Assembly (NCBI GenBank): GCA_958510825.1
Contig: OY294049.1
Span: 25,564,986 to 25,628,985 of the forward strand
DNA length: 64,000 bases
Direction: 5' to 3'
DNA from: Brachypterus glaber
Taxonomy: Eukaryota; Arthropoda; Insecta; Coleoptera; Kateretidae
Part shown: piece by piece, positions 11,417-22,725 of the stretch
How positions within the stretch are numbered: the first letter of the stretch is position 1
How the letters are laid out: the number at the start of each line of letters is the position of its first letter
Notes under the pieces: model-generated
The model's input: only the letters and a program-made list of their open reading frames with translations
Told to the model about the DNA's origin: nothing
The model's database searches: none
Position numbers and translations under genes: made by a program

Positions 11417-14400
11417 CTAGCCAACTGAAATGTCACTATTCGATCCAAAATATTTCTTTAGATCTTTAACATGCCAGTCGCCTCTATGACCATCTGCATT
11501 TTCCAAAATATACACTAACTTTGACTTTTTCGCAACAACTTTGCAAAGTATGTACTTTGGAGCAAGTTTTGCAGCAAAACTTTTACTAGCATCTGAGAGT
11601 ACTTTGTTTCGTCTCCAAACTTTTTCACCTATATCAAAATTTACTTCACGCTTGCGCAAATCATAAGTACGCTTATTACGTTCATAAGCTTCATGTAAAT
11701 ATTTCCTCCCAAAATTAAGAAATGCCGGCGTATACCCCGTAACTTCATTTACAGACGTTCGTAAAGCTAGACCTATTTTTGCTAAATTTTTACACCATTC
11801 TTTTTGATTATCTTTTATATATGATCTTATAGCAGTAGAAATTGTGCGATGTTGCCTTTCCGTCGGATTATTTTGACTATGGTAAAGTGCATTAAACCAA
11901 ATTTTCTGTACATTATATTCATCTGCTAATTTTTTAAAAACTTTACCAGCAAATTGTTTTCCATTATCGACAATTAAAAATTGACAGACTCCGTAAACTA
12001 AAAAAACTTCATTCTCAATGAATTTACATATTGCATTTGCAGTAGCTTCCCTTAAAGGATGTAATAATGTATACTTTGTAAACCAGTCTGACACAACTAA
12101 AAGATAACAAAAACCTTTAGAACTTCTGGGAAATGGTCCCTGCAAATCACATGAAATAACTTGCCACGGATAATTTACTTCTTTTTCACGACCCATCAAT
12201 CCAAAACGTGCAGAATTACTAACTTTTTGTGATTGACAAATATTACAACATCTTACATACTTTAAAATATCTTTACGCATTTTTGGCCAAAAATATGTTT
12301 CTGAAATTCTATGAAAAGTTTTAAAAAATCCCATATGAGAAGCTAATACATCGTCATGACATTCTTTTAGAACTTGTTTACGACATTTTTGAGGCACTAA
12401 CAATTTCCACTCTATAATATTACTTTTTACTTTTGTCTTGGTCGGTATGAACTTATAAATATTATCATCAATAACTTTAAATTGCGGATATGAATCTGGA
12501 CTCTTACCAATTTTTTCCCTCAACTGAATATAATATTTATCACTATTATAATCATTTACATTAAAATTAATTAAATTTACATCTGGAAAAATTGATTTTT
12601 CTGGTTCTATTCTATCAAAAGCTCTGGATAACCCATCAGCTACTACATTTAATTTACCTCTACGATATACAATATCCATATCATATTGCTGTAATTTTAA
12701 TGACCATCTAGCCAAGCGACCAGAGGGATCTTTCATATTACTCAAATATTTTAATGAAGAATGATCTGTAATTACTGTGAATTTAACACCTTCAATATAT
12801 GGTCTAAACCTATCTATAGCAAACAAAACAGCTAAACATTCCTTTTCACCTACAGAATATTTTATTTCACTACGTGTTAAAGCTCTACTAGCATAAGCTA
12901 TTACTTTTTCTTGACCATCTTGCGTTTGTATTAATATGGAACCGAGGCCAACTAAAGAAGCATCACATTGTATAACAAATGGTAAAGAAAAATTGGGACT
13001 TGCTAAAGCTGGAGCATTTATTAAAGATTCCTTCAACAATAAAAAAGCTTTTTCTGCATCAGTATTCCAACTAATGGCTTGTTTTTTACCTTTGCCCTTT
13101 AAAAGTGAATTTAATGGACTAACAATTGTTGAAAAATTCCTAACAAATCTACGATACCACGAAGCTACACCTAAAAATCGTTTTATCTCTGTACTATTTG
13201 TTGGTCTAGGATAGTTTATTATTGCTTCTACTTTTTGCGGATCGGTTCTTAAACCAAAATTATCAATTACAAAACCTAAATACTTAAGTGATTTTCTAAA
13301 AAAATTACTTTTTTCAAAATTTATTGTAAGATTAGCAGATTTTAATTTTTCATGTACTATTTGAAGTAATTTAATATGTTCCTCAAAAGTTTTTGATACT
13401 ATTATAATGTCGTCAATATAAACAAATATATTTGGATAAAAGGAGAAAGGAAAAAGTTTATCCATTAATCTTTGCTGACTTTGTGTTCCATTTTTGAGTC
13501 CATAACACATTACATTAAATTCAAATAGTCCCCTACCAGGTACGGAAAATGCAGTTTTTTCTTTAGCAGTTTTTGTAAGTGGAATCTGCCAAAAAGCATT
13601 TTTTAAATCTATACTTGATATATATTTTGCATCGCCTAATAAACTTAAAATGGAGTCTATCCTTGGTAAAGGATGTGAATCACCTTTTGTAATAGAATTT
13701 AATTTACGTCCATCAAAACAAAAACGGTATGTACCATTAGCTTTTTTTACTAATAAAACTGGTGAATTAAAATCAGAATAAGATGGTGAAACTATATCAT
13801 CTTTTAACATTTTATCTAACTCTTTATGTAAAATTTCTATTAAATAAGGTGACAAAGGATATTGACGCATTTTAAAAGGTTTATTATTTCCTGTATCTAT
13901 ATCATGTTCTATTAAATTTGTCCTACCTATTTTTTCGCTATATAATTCTTTAAATAAACTAACAAATTTATCTGCTATCTTTTTCTGTTCGTCTGTCAAG
14001 TCACATAAGCCTACTGAATTATCTTTATTTATATCCTGACTATCACTGTTACTGATCACATTCAAATTATTAATTTTATTATTCCAAGATTCATCGGAAA
14101 AATCCAGAGTCATAGAAAACAATTGTAAAAAATTCACACCAAATATAAAATTTGTTTCCAAAGAAGGAACAACCAAGACTTGTAAAATCTTAACTTCATT
14201 ATCTACTTTAATAGGTAAATAAACAACACCAGTTACTAACTGTTTAGATTTATCAGCTGTAGTAACATGCGGTATAAGACATTTATCAATTTTTAAATTA
14301 AATTTTTCTAAAATTTTAATCGCGTGACCACCAGCCACTGAACAATTTGCACCTGTATCAATCAAAGCTGTTATATTTTTATCAAAAATATTTACTTTAA

Positions 14401-14716
14401 TATATGGACGGTTATCTCTAGGTAATTTAATAAAAGAATTTTTATTAATTACAGACAAACTATACGGTTTATAAAAATTTTTAACTTTATCCAACCAATC
14501 TTTCCATTCATTCAAATAAAATCGTTTATTTGTTTCTGTTACACTTGATTTTTGTAAAGAATTGATATTATTTTTATTATAATAAATGTTTTTACAAAAA
14601 GTAGTTTTGTTATCCTTTTTTACCTGACTGTCATTATTATTTTTAGCCTTTTTATTAAGTGAATGCCGACTAAAATCATCCACTTTCCTATTTAGTTTTT
14701 TGTACAGGAAGGGCAA
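11417..14716 (-). CDS. pol: Pol polyprotein: protease, reverse transcriptase, RNase H, integrase
   Basis: About 1,100 codons are open. The first in-frame stop upstream is at 14722-14720, and the frame's first usable codon is TTG, so pol is probably made only by -1 frameshifting from gag and has no start of its own. Numbering from 14716: the aspartic protease motif ALIDTGA lies near residues 117-123. The RT has 'SPVLLVKKANG' and catalytic YIDD with Asp435-Asp436. RNase H has 'IQCDASLVGLGS', Glu in 'VGEKECLAV' and Asp in 'ITDHSS'. Integrase has an HHCC zinc finger ending 'CCNICQSQK', then Asp in 'CDLQGPF', Asp in 'VDNGKQF' and Glu in 'NPTERQHRT'. All catalytic residues are in place. It works in cytoplasmic particles and then in the nucleus to copy and insert the element. 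No chromodomain is recognised at the C terminus. Confidence 0.96.
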   Translation of the reverse strand: MPFLYKKLNRKVDDFSRHSLNKKAKNNNDSQVKKDNKTTFCKNIYYNKNNINSLQKSSVTETNKRFYLNEWKDWLDKVKNFYKPYSLSVINKNSFIKLPRDNRPYIKVNIFDKNITALIDTGANCSVAGGHAIKILEKFNLKIDKCLIPHVTTADKSKQLVTGVVYLPIKVDNEVKILQVLVVPSLETNFIFGVNFLQLFSMTLDFSDESWNNKINNLNVISNSDSQDINKDNSVGLCDLTDEQKKIADKFVSLFKELYSEKIGRTNLIEHDIDTGNNKPFKMRQYPLSPYLIEILHKELDKMLKDDIVSPSYSDFNSPVLLVKKANGTYRFCFDGRKLNSITKGDSHPLPRIDSILSLLGDAKYISSIDLKNAFWQIPLTKTAKEKTAFSVPGRGLFEFNVMCYGLKNGTQSQQRLMDKLFPFSFYPNIFVYIDDIIIVSKTFEEHIKLLQIVHEKLKSANLTINFEKSNFFRKSLKYLGFVIDNFGLRTDPQKVEAIINYPRPTNSTEIKRFLGVASWYRRFVRNFSTIVSPLNSLLKGKGKKQAISWNTDAEKAFLLLKESLINAPALASPNFSLPFVIQCDASLVGLGSILIQTQDGQEKVIAYASRALTRSEIKYSVGEKECLAVLFAIDRFRPYIEGVKFTVITDHSSLKYLSNMKDPSGRLARWSLKLQQYDMDIVYRRGKLNVVADGLSRAFDRIEPEKSIFPDVNLINFNVNDYNSDKYYIQLREKIGKSPDSYPQFKVIDDNIYKFIPTKTKVKSNIIEWKLLVPQKCRKQVLKECHDDVLASHMGFFKTFHRISETYFWPKMRKDILKYVRCCNICQSQKVSNSARFGLMGREKEVNYPWQVISCDLQGPFPRSSKGFCYLLVVSDWFTKYTLLHPLREATANAICKFIENEVFLVYGVCQFLIVDNGKQFAGKVFKKLADEYNVQKIWFNALYHSQNNPTERQHRTISTAIRSYIKDNQKEWCKNLAKIGLALRTSVNEVTGYTPAFLNFGRKYLHEAYERNKRTYDLRKREVNFDIGEKVWRRNKVLSDASKSFAAKLAPKYILCKVVAKKSKLVYILENADGHRGDWHVKDLKKYFGSNSDISVG

Positions 14717-16095
14717 TTTTTAAAAACTACATCTTTATATCCACATTTATAACAAAACTTTGTTCTTTTAGCTAAACATTTGCTAAAAATATGATTTGGT
14801 TGGTTACAGTTATAACAAATTATTTGTCTAATTTTATTATTACTACTATTCTGTGTATTATTAAAGCTTTGATTGGTACTTTGACTAATTTGAGAAACTT
14901 GACTACTATTACATACTGAACTTTGACGAGTAGAGGAAGATGGGGTAAGTTTGGACACTGTGGTATTATGACTACAATTACATTTACTACTAAAATTTTG
15001 ATTTATATCCGAACTTAGGACATTTACTTTATTAACTGTTTTATTTTTTGCCACACTTTTACCTGCTATGCTCTTTTGTTTTAATTGATAAGCTTCATCT
15101 ATTCTTTTACAACTGTCCTTTAAATCTTCTAAATCATTTATTTCTATAAGTGATAATGGTGTAAAATAATGTGGTAATATTCTTTCTCTAATCGTCTTAA
15201 GTCTAGTATATAAACTTGCAGCATGAATTAAACGTTTAAACAAGGTTTCCATAGCACCTATAAAAATTGCGATAGATTCATCGGGATTTTGATATCTAGA
15301 ACGGATATCATCCCATGTTCTATCATCTATGTTAGCTGGAAGAAAATCTTTTTTTAATGCTTGAATTATTTGAGACCACGAATTTAAATTATCTTTAATT
15401 GAGAGAAACCATGACAATGCTGGTTCTTTGAATAAGTCATATGCAGATTTAAATAACATTTCGTCTGTAACATTTCTACTTATTTTCATATATTCAACTT
15501 GCTCAATAAAATTTAAAACATTAGACTTTCCATCAAAATTAATATTCCATTTATAAACTGGTACTGATTTTAAATAATCATTATCTTTTTTACTAGAAAC
15601 ATTAGGACTAAACTGTGTACTATTATGTAATGAAATATTATTATTTACTTGAGTAAGATCTGAATTTTTACCAGATTTTTCATAAAGATCTAAAATATCT
15701 GCTTCTATTTCTAAACAAGTTGCTTTTGTTATTTCTAAAAATTGAATACGTCTAACTTTATTTTCTTCTACTTCAGGAAAACGTTGCAGACGATTTGTTA
15801 CATGTACTAAATAAGTTTTTAATTTTCTTAAATCAGCTAAACTATAATCACCATGATATTCTACAATTTCTGAAGATATAATATCTAAAATTCTATTAAT
15901 ATTTTCCTCTTCACTGTTAAAATTAAAAGTCGGATCTACATATTTTACTTTAGGATCTTCCCTAGCTATGGCTCTACCTAAAACTTTAATTCTAGATACT
16001 CTATTATTTTTTGCTGTTAAATGTCTTATACGAAGTTCATAATTTACCATTTCTGCAGTCAAAAATCTAATTTCCATTTTATCTAAATCTTCCAT
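14692..16095 (-). CDS. gag: Gag polyprotein with zinc knuckles
   Basis: 467 residues starting at an ATG about 600 bp inside the 5' LTR. The N-terminal ~150 residues are charged and probably helical. The middle, from 'VYKWNINFDG' through 'EPALSWFLSIKDNLNSW' to 'DDRTWDDIRSRYQNPDES', is a typical retrotransposon Gag capsid region. The C terminus is Ser/Asn/Gln-rich, then has a CX2CX4HX4C knuckle (CYNCNQPNHIFSKC). A second knuckle has Val where His is expected (CYKCGYKDVVFKNC), followed by CPSC. Gag forms the particle and binds RNA. It ends 25 bases into the pol open frame, with a slippery site directly before the stop. Confidence 0.93.
   Translation of the reverse strand: MEDLDKMEIRFLTAEMVNYELRIRHLTAKNNRVSRIKVLGRAIAREDPKVKYVDPTFNFNSEEENINRILDIISSEIVEYHGDYSLADLRKLKTYLVHVTNRLQRFPEVEENKVRRIQFLEITKATCLEIEADILDLYEKSGKNSDLTQVNNNISLHNSTQFSPNVSSKKDNDYLKSVPVYKWNINFDGKSNVLNFIEQVEYMKISRNVTDEMLFKSAYDLFKEPALSWFLSIKDNLNSWSQIIQALKKDFLPANIDDRTWDDIRSRYQNPDESIAIFIGAMETLFKRLIHAASLYTRLKTIRERILPHYFTPLSLIEINDLEDLKDSCKRIDEAYQLKQKSIAGKSVAKNKTVNKVNVLSSDINQNFSSKCNCSHNTTVSKLTPSSSTRQSSVCNSSQVSQISQSTNQSFNNTQNSSNNKIRQIICYNCNQPNHIFSKCLAKRTKFCYKCGYKDVVFKNCPSCTKN
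14695..14701 (-). promoter_or_regulatory. -1 ribosomal frameshift site A_AAA_AAC
   Basis: On the element strand the last gag codons are ACA AAA AAC TAA. The heptamer A_AAA_AAC lies in the correct phase and is directly followed by the gag stop. Pol is in the -1 frame. A AAA AAC is an established slippery heptamer in retroviruses and retrotransposons. A downstream pseudoknot was not worked out. Confidence 0.88.
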
Positions 16096-16674
16096 TTTGA
16101 ATAATTATTTTTCAAAATTAACTTTAATTTACTCAAAATATTTATTTTAATAATAAAATATTTATACTGTACCACAAATTATTTTTTTTGTGTACACTGC
16201 TCAACAAAGTTTTTGCATACTTTGGAAAATTTCCCAAATATGTCAAAAAAAATACTAAATTATTATTTATCTCAATTGGACAAATTAATAATTATATATA
16301 GTCTCCAAAACTACAAAATTAGCTAATATTTATTCATATCCTTCGCATAAATAAATACCCTATTATCCATTTATTTCTATTGAATAAAAGATAATTTCTA
16401 GAAAAACTGAACCCACGCCAAAACTTCTCTATTCCATGTTATTCCATAAAATTCAGAAAAAAACATAAAAAACACATATCTGATATATCTTATCAGATTA
16501 ACTCTAATTTGACTTAATTTTCAACAAAAAATATTTTATTCAACAGTTATATGTAGGTTTTCTCAAAATGAACATTAAGTTACACTGAAAAAATTAAGCT
16601 TTAGAATTTTATAAAAAATACACTGAGAAAAATAGAGTAAAATTAAAAAAACAAGTGTTCTATCTATCCAAATA

Positions 16675-16692
16675 CCACGTTCTTGGGCGCCA
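16675..16692 (-). other. Primer binding site, tRNA-Lys-like
   Basis: Seven bases inside the 5' LTR, the element strand reads TGGCGCCCAAGAACGTGG. The first ten bases fit the 3' end of a tRNA ending GGGCGCCA, as tRNA-Lys does. The remainder resembles the insect Lys(CTT) site, from memory, with two extra bases. 16096-16674 is an untranslated leader. Confidence 0.6.
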
Positions 16693-16699
16693 ATATTAA

Positions 16700-18758
16700 T
16701 GTACCGTAATTAATACGTTCACTGCCAACGGCTAGTTTTGACAGCGGAGCAATGGGTATGAGCAAGGGAAAAATAGAAAGAATTGATTAATGTTGTTAGG
16801 GGCGCCAGTTACTTTAGCTTTTACTCCTTTAGGTAAGTAACAACCTAGTGTAAATACTTAAGCTTTTCAGTTTGAGAAAATATAACCCCTAAATAAAATA
16901 AGATAATTCATTTGAGAAATTTATTATAAATAAACTTAATGAAAGCACATCAAGTAATGTATTAATATATATAAAAAATATGTGTAATTATATTAAGATA
17001 TAATTAAAGAAATCTTAATAAAAATTACTAAATTCAGAAATCATTCGACTTAAATGTATAAAGAAAACATGAAGTTCAGCAAGCACCAAGAAATGTATGT
17101 AAACAACAATCATTTCTTGCAGTGTATAAAAGTCATGCTTAAATTAGAAATCATTTAATCAAAAGTATGATATTTAATAATTAATAAATGAGATTAAATG
17201 TTTAAAAAAAAATAAGTACCTAAAAATGAACAAAAGCCAGAAGGGCATATAGTATTAATCAATACTATATCAGATCTGATAAAGTTTACAGTTATAAGAA
17301 TATTGAAATAAAAGAATTTAAAAATATGAAATATTGCTTTCAAAAGTTTTCAGAATGAGTACTTAGCTGGTTTCTGCAAAATCCATGATGTATGATTTCC
17401 ATCGTCTCCATCTGTACAAGTCTCCCCTATACTGATGAATTCATTTCTCAAATAAAAAAAAATAGGCTGTCCCATCTACTTTGGAAAAATCATCTTCCAG
17501 GATAAAATGTACGATTGAAAATGTTGTCCGGGATAAAATATACTTTTGAAAATTATGTCCAATATAAAATTGTCTGCTAGACGGTTACATAGAATTTATC
17601 TATGCCGAAAATTACAGAACCATGTTCCAACAGAACATCACTCCATGCGGAGAACTTGTATATCAAATATACCAAAATAAACTTCAACTTAAATTAATGT
17701 AATTCCATATTAATGGTATAGAAATGGTGAGTAATTAATGGTAATTAATTAATGGTGCTAAAACAATAATTATTCTCAGAAATATTCTAAGAAACAGAAA
17801 AACGTAACTTACATGTCATACTAAGTCTTCGATGTCCATCGAAACGTTATAAATGCGTAATTGTAGAAAATAACAGTTATAATATCTTCCGCATTGTTTA
17901 AATATTCATTTTCACTAACTTTAAATAAAAATACATGAAGGATTGCTTCGATGATTACAGAAAATAAACACTCGTCAAAATGACACCACCATTGTATTCG
18001 AGTTGCTTCAAGAAAGAGCGAAAATCGACCTTATCAACCGGTATGAACCCTTCAGGTAAATAAAATCCTATTTCTGAACTATTAGCGACATCTATGCAAG
18101 TCATTATCAACTACAGTTTTACCGTATAGGATTCCTAATAAAGGTAGCGCAAACGACAAAACAAAAAGAATATTTCCTAATAAATCCGTATTAGTGATAT
18201 CTAACCTCAAAATATTACTCTAAGAAACAAATATAAACAATACTTATTGTTTATCAGCAAAACTAATAAAAATACGAACAGAATACTAAGTGTCCTGTGA
18301 ACTAAGTATAAACAAAATACTGAATCTAAGTGAGCAGTTCCAGCAAACTATTTTCAACAAATTCTGGATTATCCCGAAGGAATAAGCATACGAAACTTTC
18401 CAGGAGAAACAAGCTACAGATGAAAGCCAGTGAAATCCAACCCTCAATAGACTCTGAAACATATAAAAACCAGGTAAGTCCATAGACAAATGCACTATAG
18501 AGAAATAAGTCATATGATTCTTTATTATTAAAAATCATATTCTAATTATGTTTTCTTTATGTTATTTTCAGGTAGAACTATGGAATAGAGACTCATATGG
18601 TTAGAATTCAGTTCCTGCTACAAAATAGTCCCAGATACAAAATAGTTCTGTACGTACGTAACTATTTATATACAAAATAAACATAAATTATAACGTAAGT
18701 AAACGAATAGTTTAATTAACCCTTGCTATATTACAAAGTGACGATTTATATCGTTACA
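16700..18758 (-). repeat. 5' LTR of the gypsy element
   Basis: 2059 bp with the same TG...CA ends as 8827-10886. Differences seen include G/A near 16759, G/T near 17388, A/G near 17945, A/G near 18636, and a missing base near 17774. Transcription of the element should start here and run leftward. The promoter elements were not resolved. Confidence 0.95.
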
Positions 18759-19362
18759 ACATTACCAACCAAAAATTTCAATTTTTTATTTTTTTTTTTA
18801 CGGAACGTGAAAAATGCAATAAAACAATAAGTGTCATAATAAAGCTCATTTCGACACATTTGCGTGTCATGTAGCAAATTTTATTAAACGAAAACAGAGA
18901 AGATATTATTTAATTTTTGAGTTTATGCTTATCAAGCAGGAGTATGGATCATCCTAGATTGCTTTTTCTAAGAAAAATATTTCGTTGCCAAGTATGCGAT
19001 CTGCGTTATTTTCGTTAAATAAAAGAAAAACTAAAAATTAAAAAAGAATCGAAAAGAAAAATTCAAAAAAAATTCTTTTCAATTTTTTTTTTGAGGATTT
19101 TTAGTTTTTTACGTACGTCAAAGTATTCTTAACAAATAATTATAACCAGTTTCCAACGTGTTGAAACGCCGGGAAAGCATTGTGGCAGACACAACAGATT
19201 TTTTCCAAAATGATTTATGTTCGGTGTTGATACTTTTGGTAAAATAAACGTATTTTTTCTCGATTACGTCATGATCGCATAGATTTTACAATAGAAAAAA
19301 GTACTGTCATATGGAAAAACAAAAGCATTTGGGTTTTATAATATCCTCAAAAAGTCCTAGTA

Positions 19363-20265
19363 GAGGAAAGTCGCCTAATTTCGGATACCATTTACAATGT
19401 ATTCAATATTTAATACTCGGTATTACTTTTTGATATTTTTTTTATATAACCAGATACAACTTATTATAGCGAACCATGATTTATTATAAAAGCAATTTTA
19501 TTACAGTTTATTTTTTCCAAAAAACACGGTTAAAAAAAATCAGCGCATTTTTGTGCATTTGAAAAAGGGCTCCTAATTTCGGACATATCCGAAAAAATTT
19601 TTTCAAGAGTAGATCTGGATCCCATTGCTTATGTTTCTTGTTATTCCTTCACATTTAAGACGTAATTTAATCATTAAGCGATTTTCTACGAAATACTATA
19701 GGAACTATAATTTTAGATTCCCAATTTCGAATATCTTAGTATCTTAGGTAATTTTCGTTTTTTCAAAATTGTTTATCTTAGTTTGTTGTATCATTATAAA
19801 AAAAATAATTAATGGTTGGTTATCCTGAATAATAATTACCTTGCGGATATCCGAAATTGGGAATCAAATGCACAAAAATGGTCTATCCGAAATTAGGCAA
19901 CTTTCTGCTTTTTAGATTAGAAATTTGTAGAATGTTTACGTTTTCAAATTGCTTAATTATGAATAGTGGATCAACTTAACTAACATCATAACTTACCCAA
20001 GACAGAATCACGAACTTTTATAACGATTATTTATAAAATAAACAAGCATAATAATGCAACTGAGCACAAAACTGCCATTTGCAATATAAACGATTTGTGC
20101 TGCCATTTAAAGGGGAGAAGCTCTACCGTTATCATATTACAGGACGGATTTAGTTTGACTTTTGGCTTCACATAAAAGTAGGTTTCTGTTTACCTTTGCA
20201 GACAGTATCTTAAATACACTACTATCCGAAATTTGGAAACCATCCGAAATTAGGCGCATTTCCTC
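19363..20265. mobile_element. MITE, ~0.9 kb, 'CCTAATTTCGGA' family
   Basis: Inverted ends GAGGAAAGTCGCCTAATTTC and GAAATTAGGCGCATTTCCTC lie between TA dinucleotides. Several internal copies of CCGAAATTAGG-type motifs are present. Half of the same element recurs inverted at 45121-45335. No transposase frame is present. It sits in the loop of the interrupted foldback element. Confidence 0.82.
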
Positions 20266-20965
20266 TATTGTAATAAACACTAATGTGTCCTTAATACTAA
20301 GATAAAATATCTTTACTGTTTTCATTTTATAAAGTTTACCGTATTACGACATCCATGTAGGTGTCATGGATGTCGTAATGAGCTTCATTATGACACTTAT
20401 TGTTTTTTTTTTGTATTTTACCACGTTTCATAAAAAAAACATTCAAAAAAAATTAAAAATTTGGTTGGTAGGGTTTTAAACTTTAGGAGAAAAAAATAGT
20501 ATAAAAACTATTTTCTAAAATAGTTTTTTTGGCACTCGTCATTTATTTATTTAATATAAGAATAAGAATAAGAATAATTTATTGTTTAAAAGAATATGAC
20601 AATTCTATAACAATGGTTGCTTTAAATATACAATAATAATACAATATAAAATATAGTTCAACATAAGTAATACAAAAATGAAAAGTATTATAAGTAATTA
20701 TAAATAGGTACATACCATATGCTACAATAAAATAATATACACATATACAAATAAATATAAATATAAATATAGACAGATTAAACATAGGTAATACCCGCTA
20801 AAAAAGTAGTAATTAATAATATAACTTAGTCTAACATTAGCGTATGCGTAGTGTAAGGGTATATAAGACTAAAACAAAATACAATAATTGTATCTACAAT
20901 TAGATAAACTCAATTAATATTGGCGCAAAAAGATGCAGACGAGTACGTATTGAAACTGATCAAAT

Positions 20966-21523
20966 TTACTCATTTAATATGAATGCTCTAAGCTTAAGTA
21001 TGTTGGACATTGACTTGTAGAGAATCTTAATGCAATTTGCATTTCCTGATAGCATTTCGTGAAAATCCTCTAAAAGAAACAATGCAAGCAGCTCCTGTCT
21101 TATTGACTCATATACAGGGCATTTAAATAAAATATGTTGTAGGTTTTCTAGGGTACCCTTATTACAAATCCTACATATATTAGTTTGTTTCCAAGAATAT
21201 AGCGTGCGATTCAAGTAGAAGTAACAGTATAAATCATTTGTACACCTTAATTGTGCCATAAAAACTTTTAAGTGCTGTGGTTGTGTATTCTCACTGCCAT
21301 AGCCTACGGTATGTAGAAATTTGTATTGCGTACAGTATACCGATAAAAGAATTTTATTTGTATCCTCGAATTTGGTTTTAACTCTACATTGCCTAATTAC
21401 CTCTACAATATACAATTTAGTTTGAATCACACTTATATTTACATTGGGCGCAAAATCTTCGAGTATTGCTTTAAGTTGGGAATACCAATTGTATTTTGTT
21501 TGGTTAGTGGGCACCGAGTCCAA
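20966..21523 (-). pseudogene. LINE ORF2 C-terminal part with zinc ribbon
   Basis: 185 residues ending in a CRICNKGTLENLQHILFKC motif, a cysteine/histidine knuckle typical of the C terminus of several non-LTR retrotransposon ORF2 proteins. It is separated from the RT palm by a broken region of about 600 bp. It is not an independent gene. Confidence 0.8.
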
Positions 21524-22144
21524 ATATTTTAAGTTTTCAGGGATTTAAAAGAATATCTGCTGTGTGGTAAATTCTCTAATCTAACAAGAAAATTTAATGC
21601 TAAACTTATCACTTGGGTACTAAGTTCCGACAGATTAAATTCATTACGTGCAATATACGCAGGTGTAGTTTTTTGTAAAAACCATAAACTTTTAATAAAC
21701 TTTTGTTGAATAACCTCTACTTGGTTTATGTATCGTAGCCCCCAAACACTAACTGCACAATAATAAATAAAAATTAAATTCCTAGTTACACCAATTCAAA
21801 CATTTGCTTTGCTTATTCTCGAGAGGTGCGCATCATAGAACAACCCATTGTATTTAAAGGGAATACCTAAATAGATGTAAGAGTTTACTTGTTCAATAAT
21901 ATTACCCTTATAGTAAAACAGGTGTTTTTTTAACATTGGGCGACTTTCTAAATATAACAATTTTGGTTTTGTTTAAATTTAATTTAAGGTTTTTTAAATT
22001 GTTAAATTTTTCTAGAATGGTAATACTTTTTTGTAATTTTGTAAGTTAGCTGGCGAGTCTGCTAAAATTGCCATATCATCTGCAAAGAGTAGCAGTAGTA
22101 AACTAATAACCTTGTTAAGTGTGACGCCCCTTGCTCCGTTTTCC

Positions 22145-22720
22145 TCAATAAAATTTTACAATGTTATAAATAAATACACCAAATAGTAGTGGACTAAGAG
22201 AGTCGCCTCGCAAAACGCCCCTTGTTATATTAATGAAGTCAGAATAGTTTCCATTATTAAAAAGTGTAAGGCAAGCATTTTCGTAAAGCATTTTTAATAT
22301 TCTTACTATCTTAGAACTAATAACAACTTCAATCAAGGTTTGCCAAAGAAGTTCATGTTTTATGTTATCGAAGGCCTCATAGTCCACAAAAATTGCATAT
22401 ATTTTTCTTCCTTGTAACCTTAAAGCACTGTCTATTACGGAATATAATATAAATATATTGTCCTCACAGCTTCTATTTTTGCGAAAACCACCTTGCTCCT
22501 CTGGGAGGATATTATTAGATTCAACGTACTGCTTTAACCTGTTATATAGTAATGTGGTAAATATTTTTGTGATATGATTCAAAAGAGAAATGCCTCTATA
22601 ATTGTTTGGATCACTTTTATCCCCTGATTTGTGTATTAGGTTCATTTTTATGATAGACCATTCTTTTGGTACAGTTTCCGCTTCCAGAACTGTATTGAAC
22701 ATCTCAAGAATATAATACAC
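22145..22720 (-). pseudogene. LINE reverse transcriptase palm (broken)
   Basis: The frame shows RT blocks: 'LIHKSGDKSDPNNYRGISLL', 'EEQGGFRKNRSCEDNI', 'FVDYEAFD' and 'GVLRGDSLSPLLF'. One residue seems missing in 'DYEAFD' compared with the usual D-Y-x-x-A-F-D. The usual Gln of GVLQGD is Arg. The catalytic FADD box is present further on, at about 22076-22087, but after a 1-base frameshift near 22150. A dead copy. Confidence 0.85.
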
Positions 22721-22725
22721 CCATT

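Larger units (their letters stand above)
8827..18758 (-). mobile_element. Complete Ty3/gypsy LTR retrotransposon (9.9 kb)
   Basis: Two near-identical LTRs of about 2.06 kb bound gag and pol on the minus strand. The 4-bp duplication ACAT lies at 8823-8826 and 18759-18762. Domain order gag, protease, RT, RNase H, integrase is that of Ty3/gypsy (Metaviridae). Both frames are open without internal stops. PBS-like and polypurine sites are present, and the two LTRs differ at only about five places by eye. This means a recent and possibly still competent insertion. There is no envelope frame between pol and the 3' LTR, so it is a retrotransposon and not an errantivirus. It lies inside an older foldback element. 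Confidence 0.96.

Noticed and set aside
12936..13214. Plus-strand 92-codon frame inside pol
   Set aside because: Antisense shadow of the intact minus-strand pol frame. The same holds for 29665-29892 and 29945-30169 over the LINE, and 59315-59593 over the transposase.
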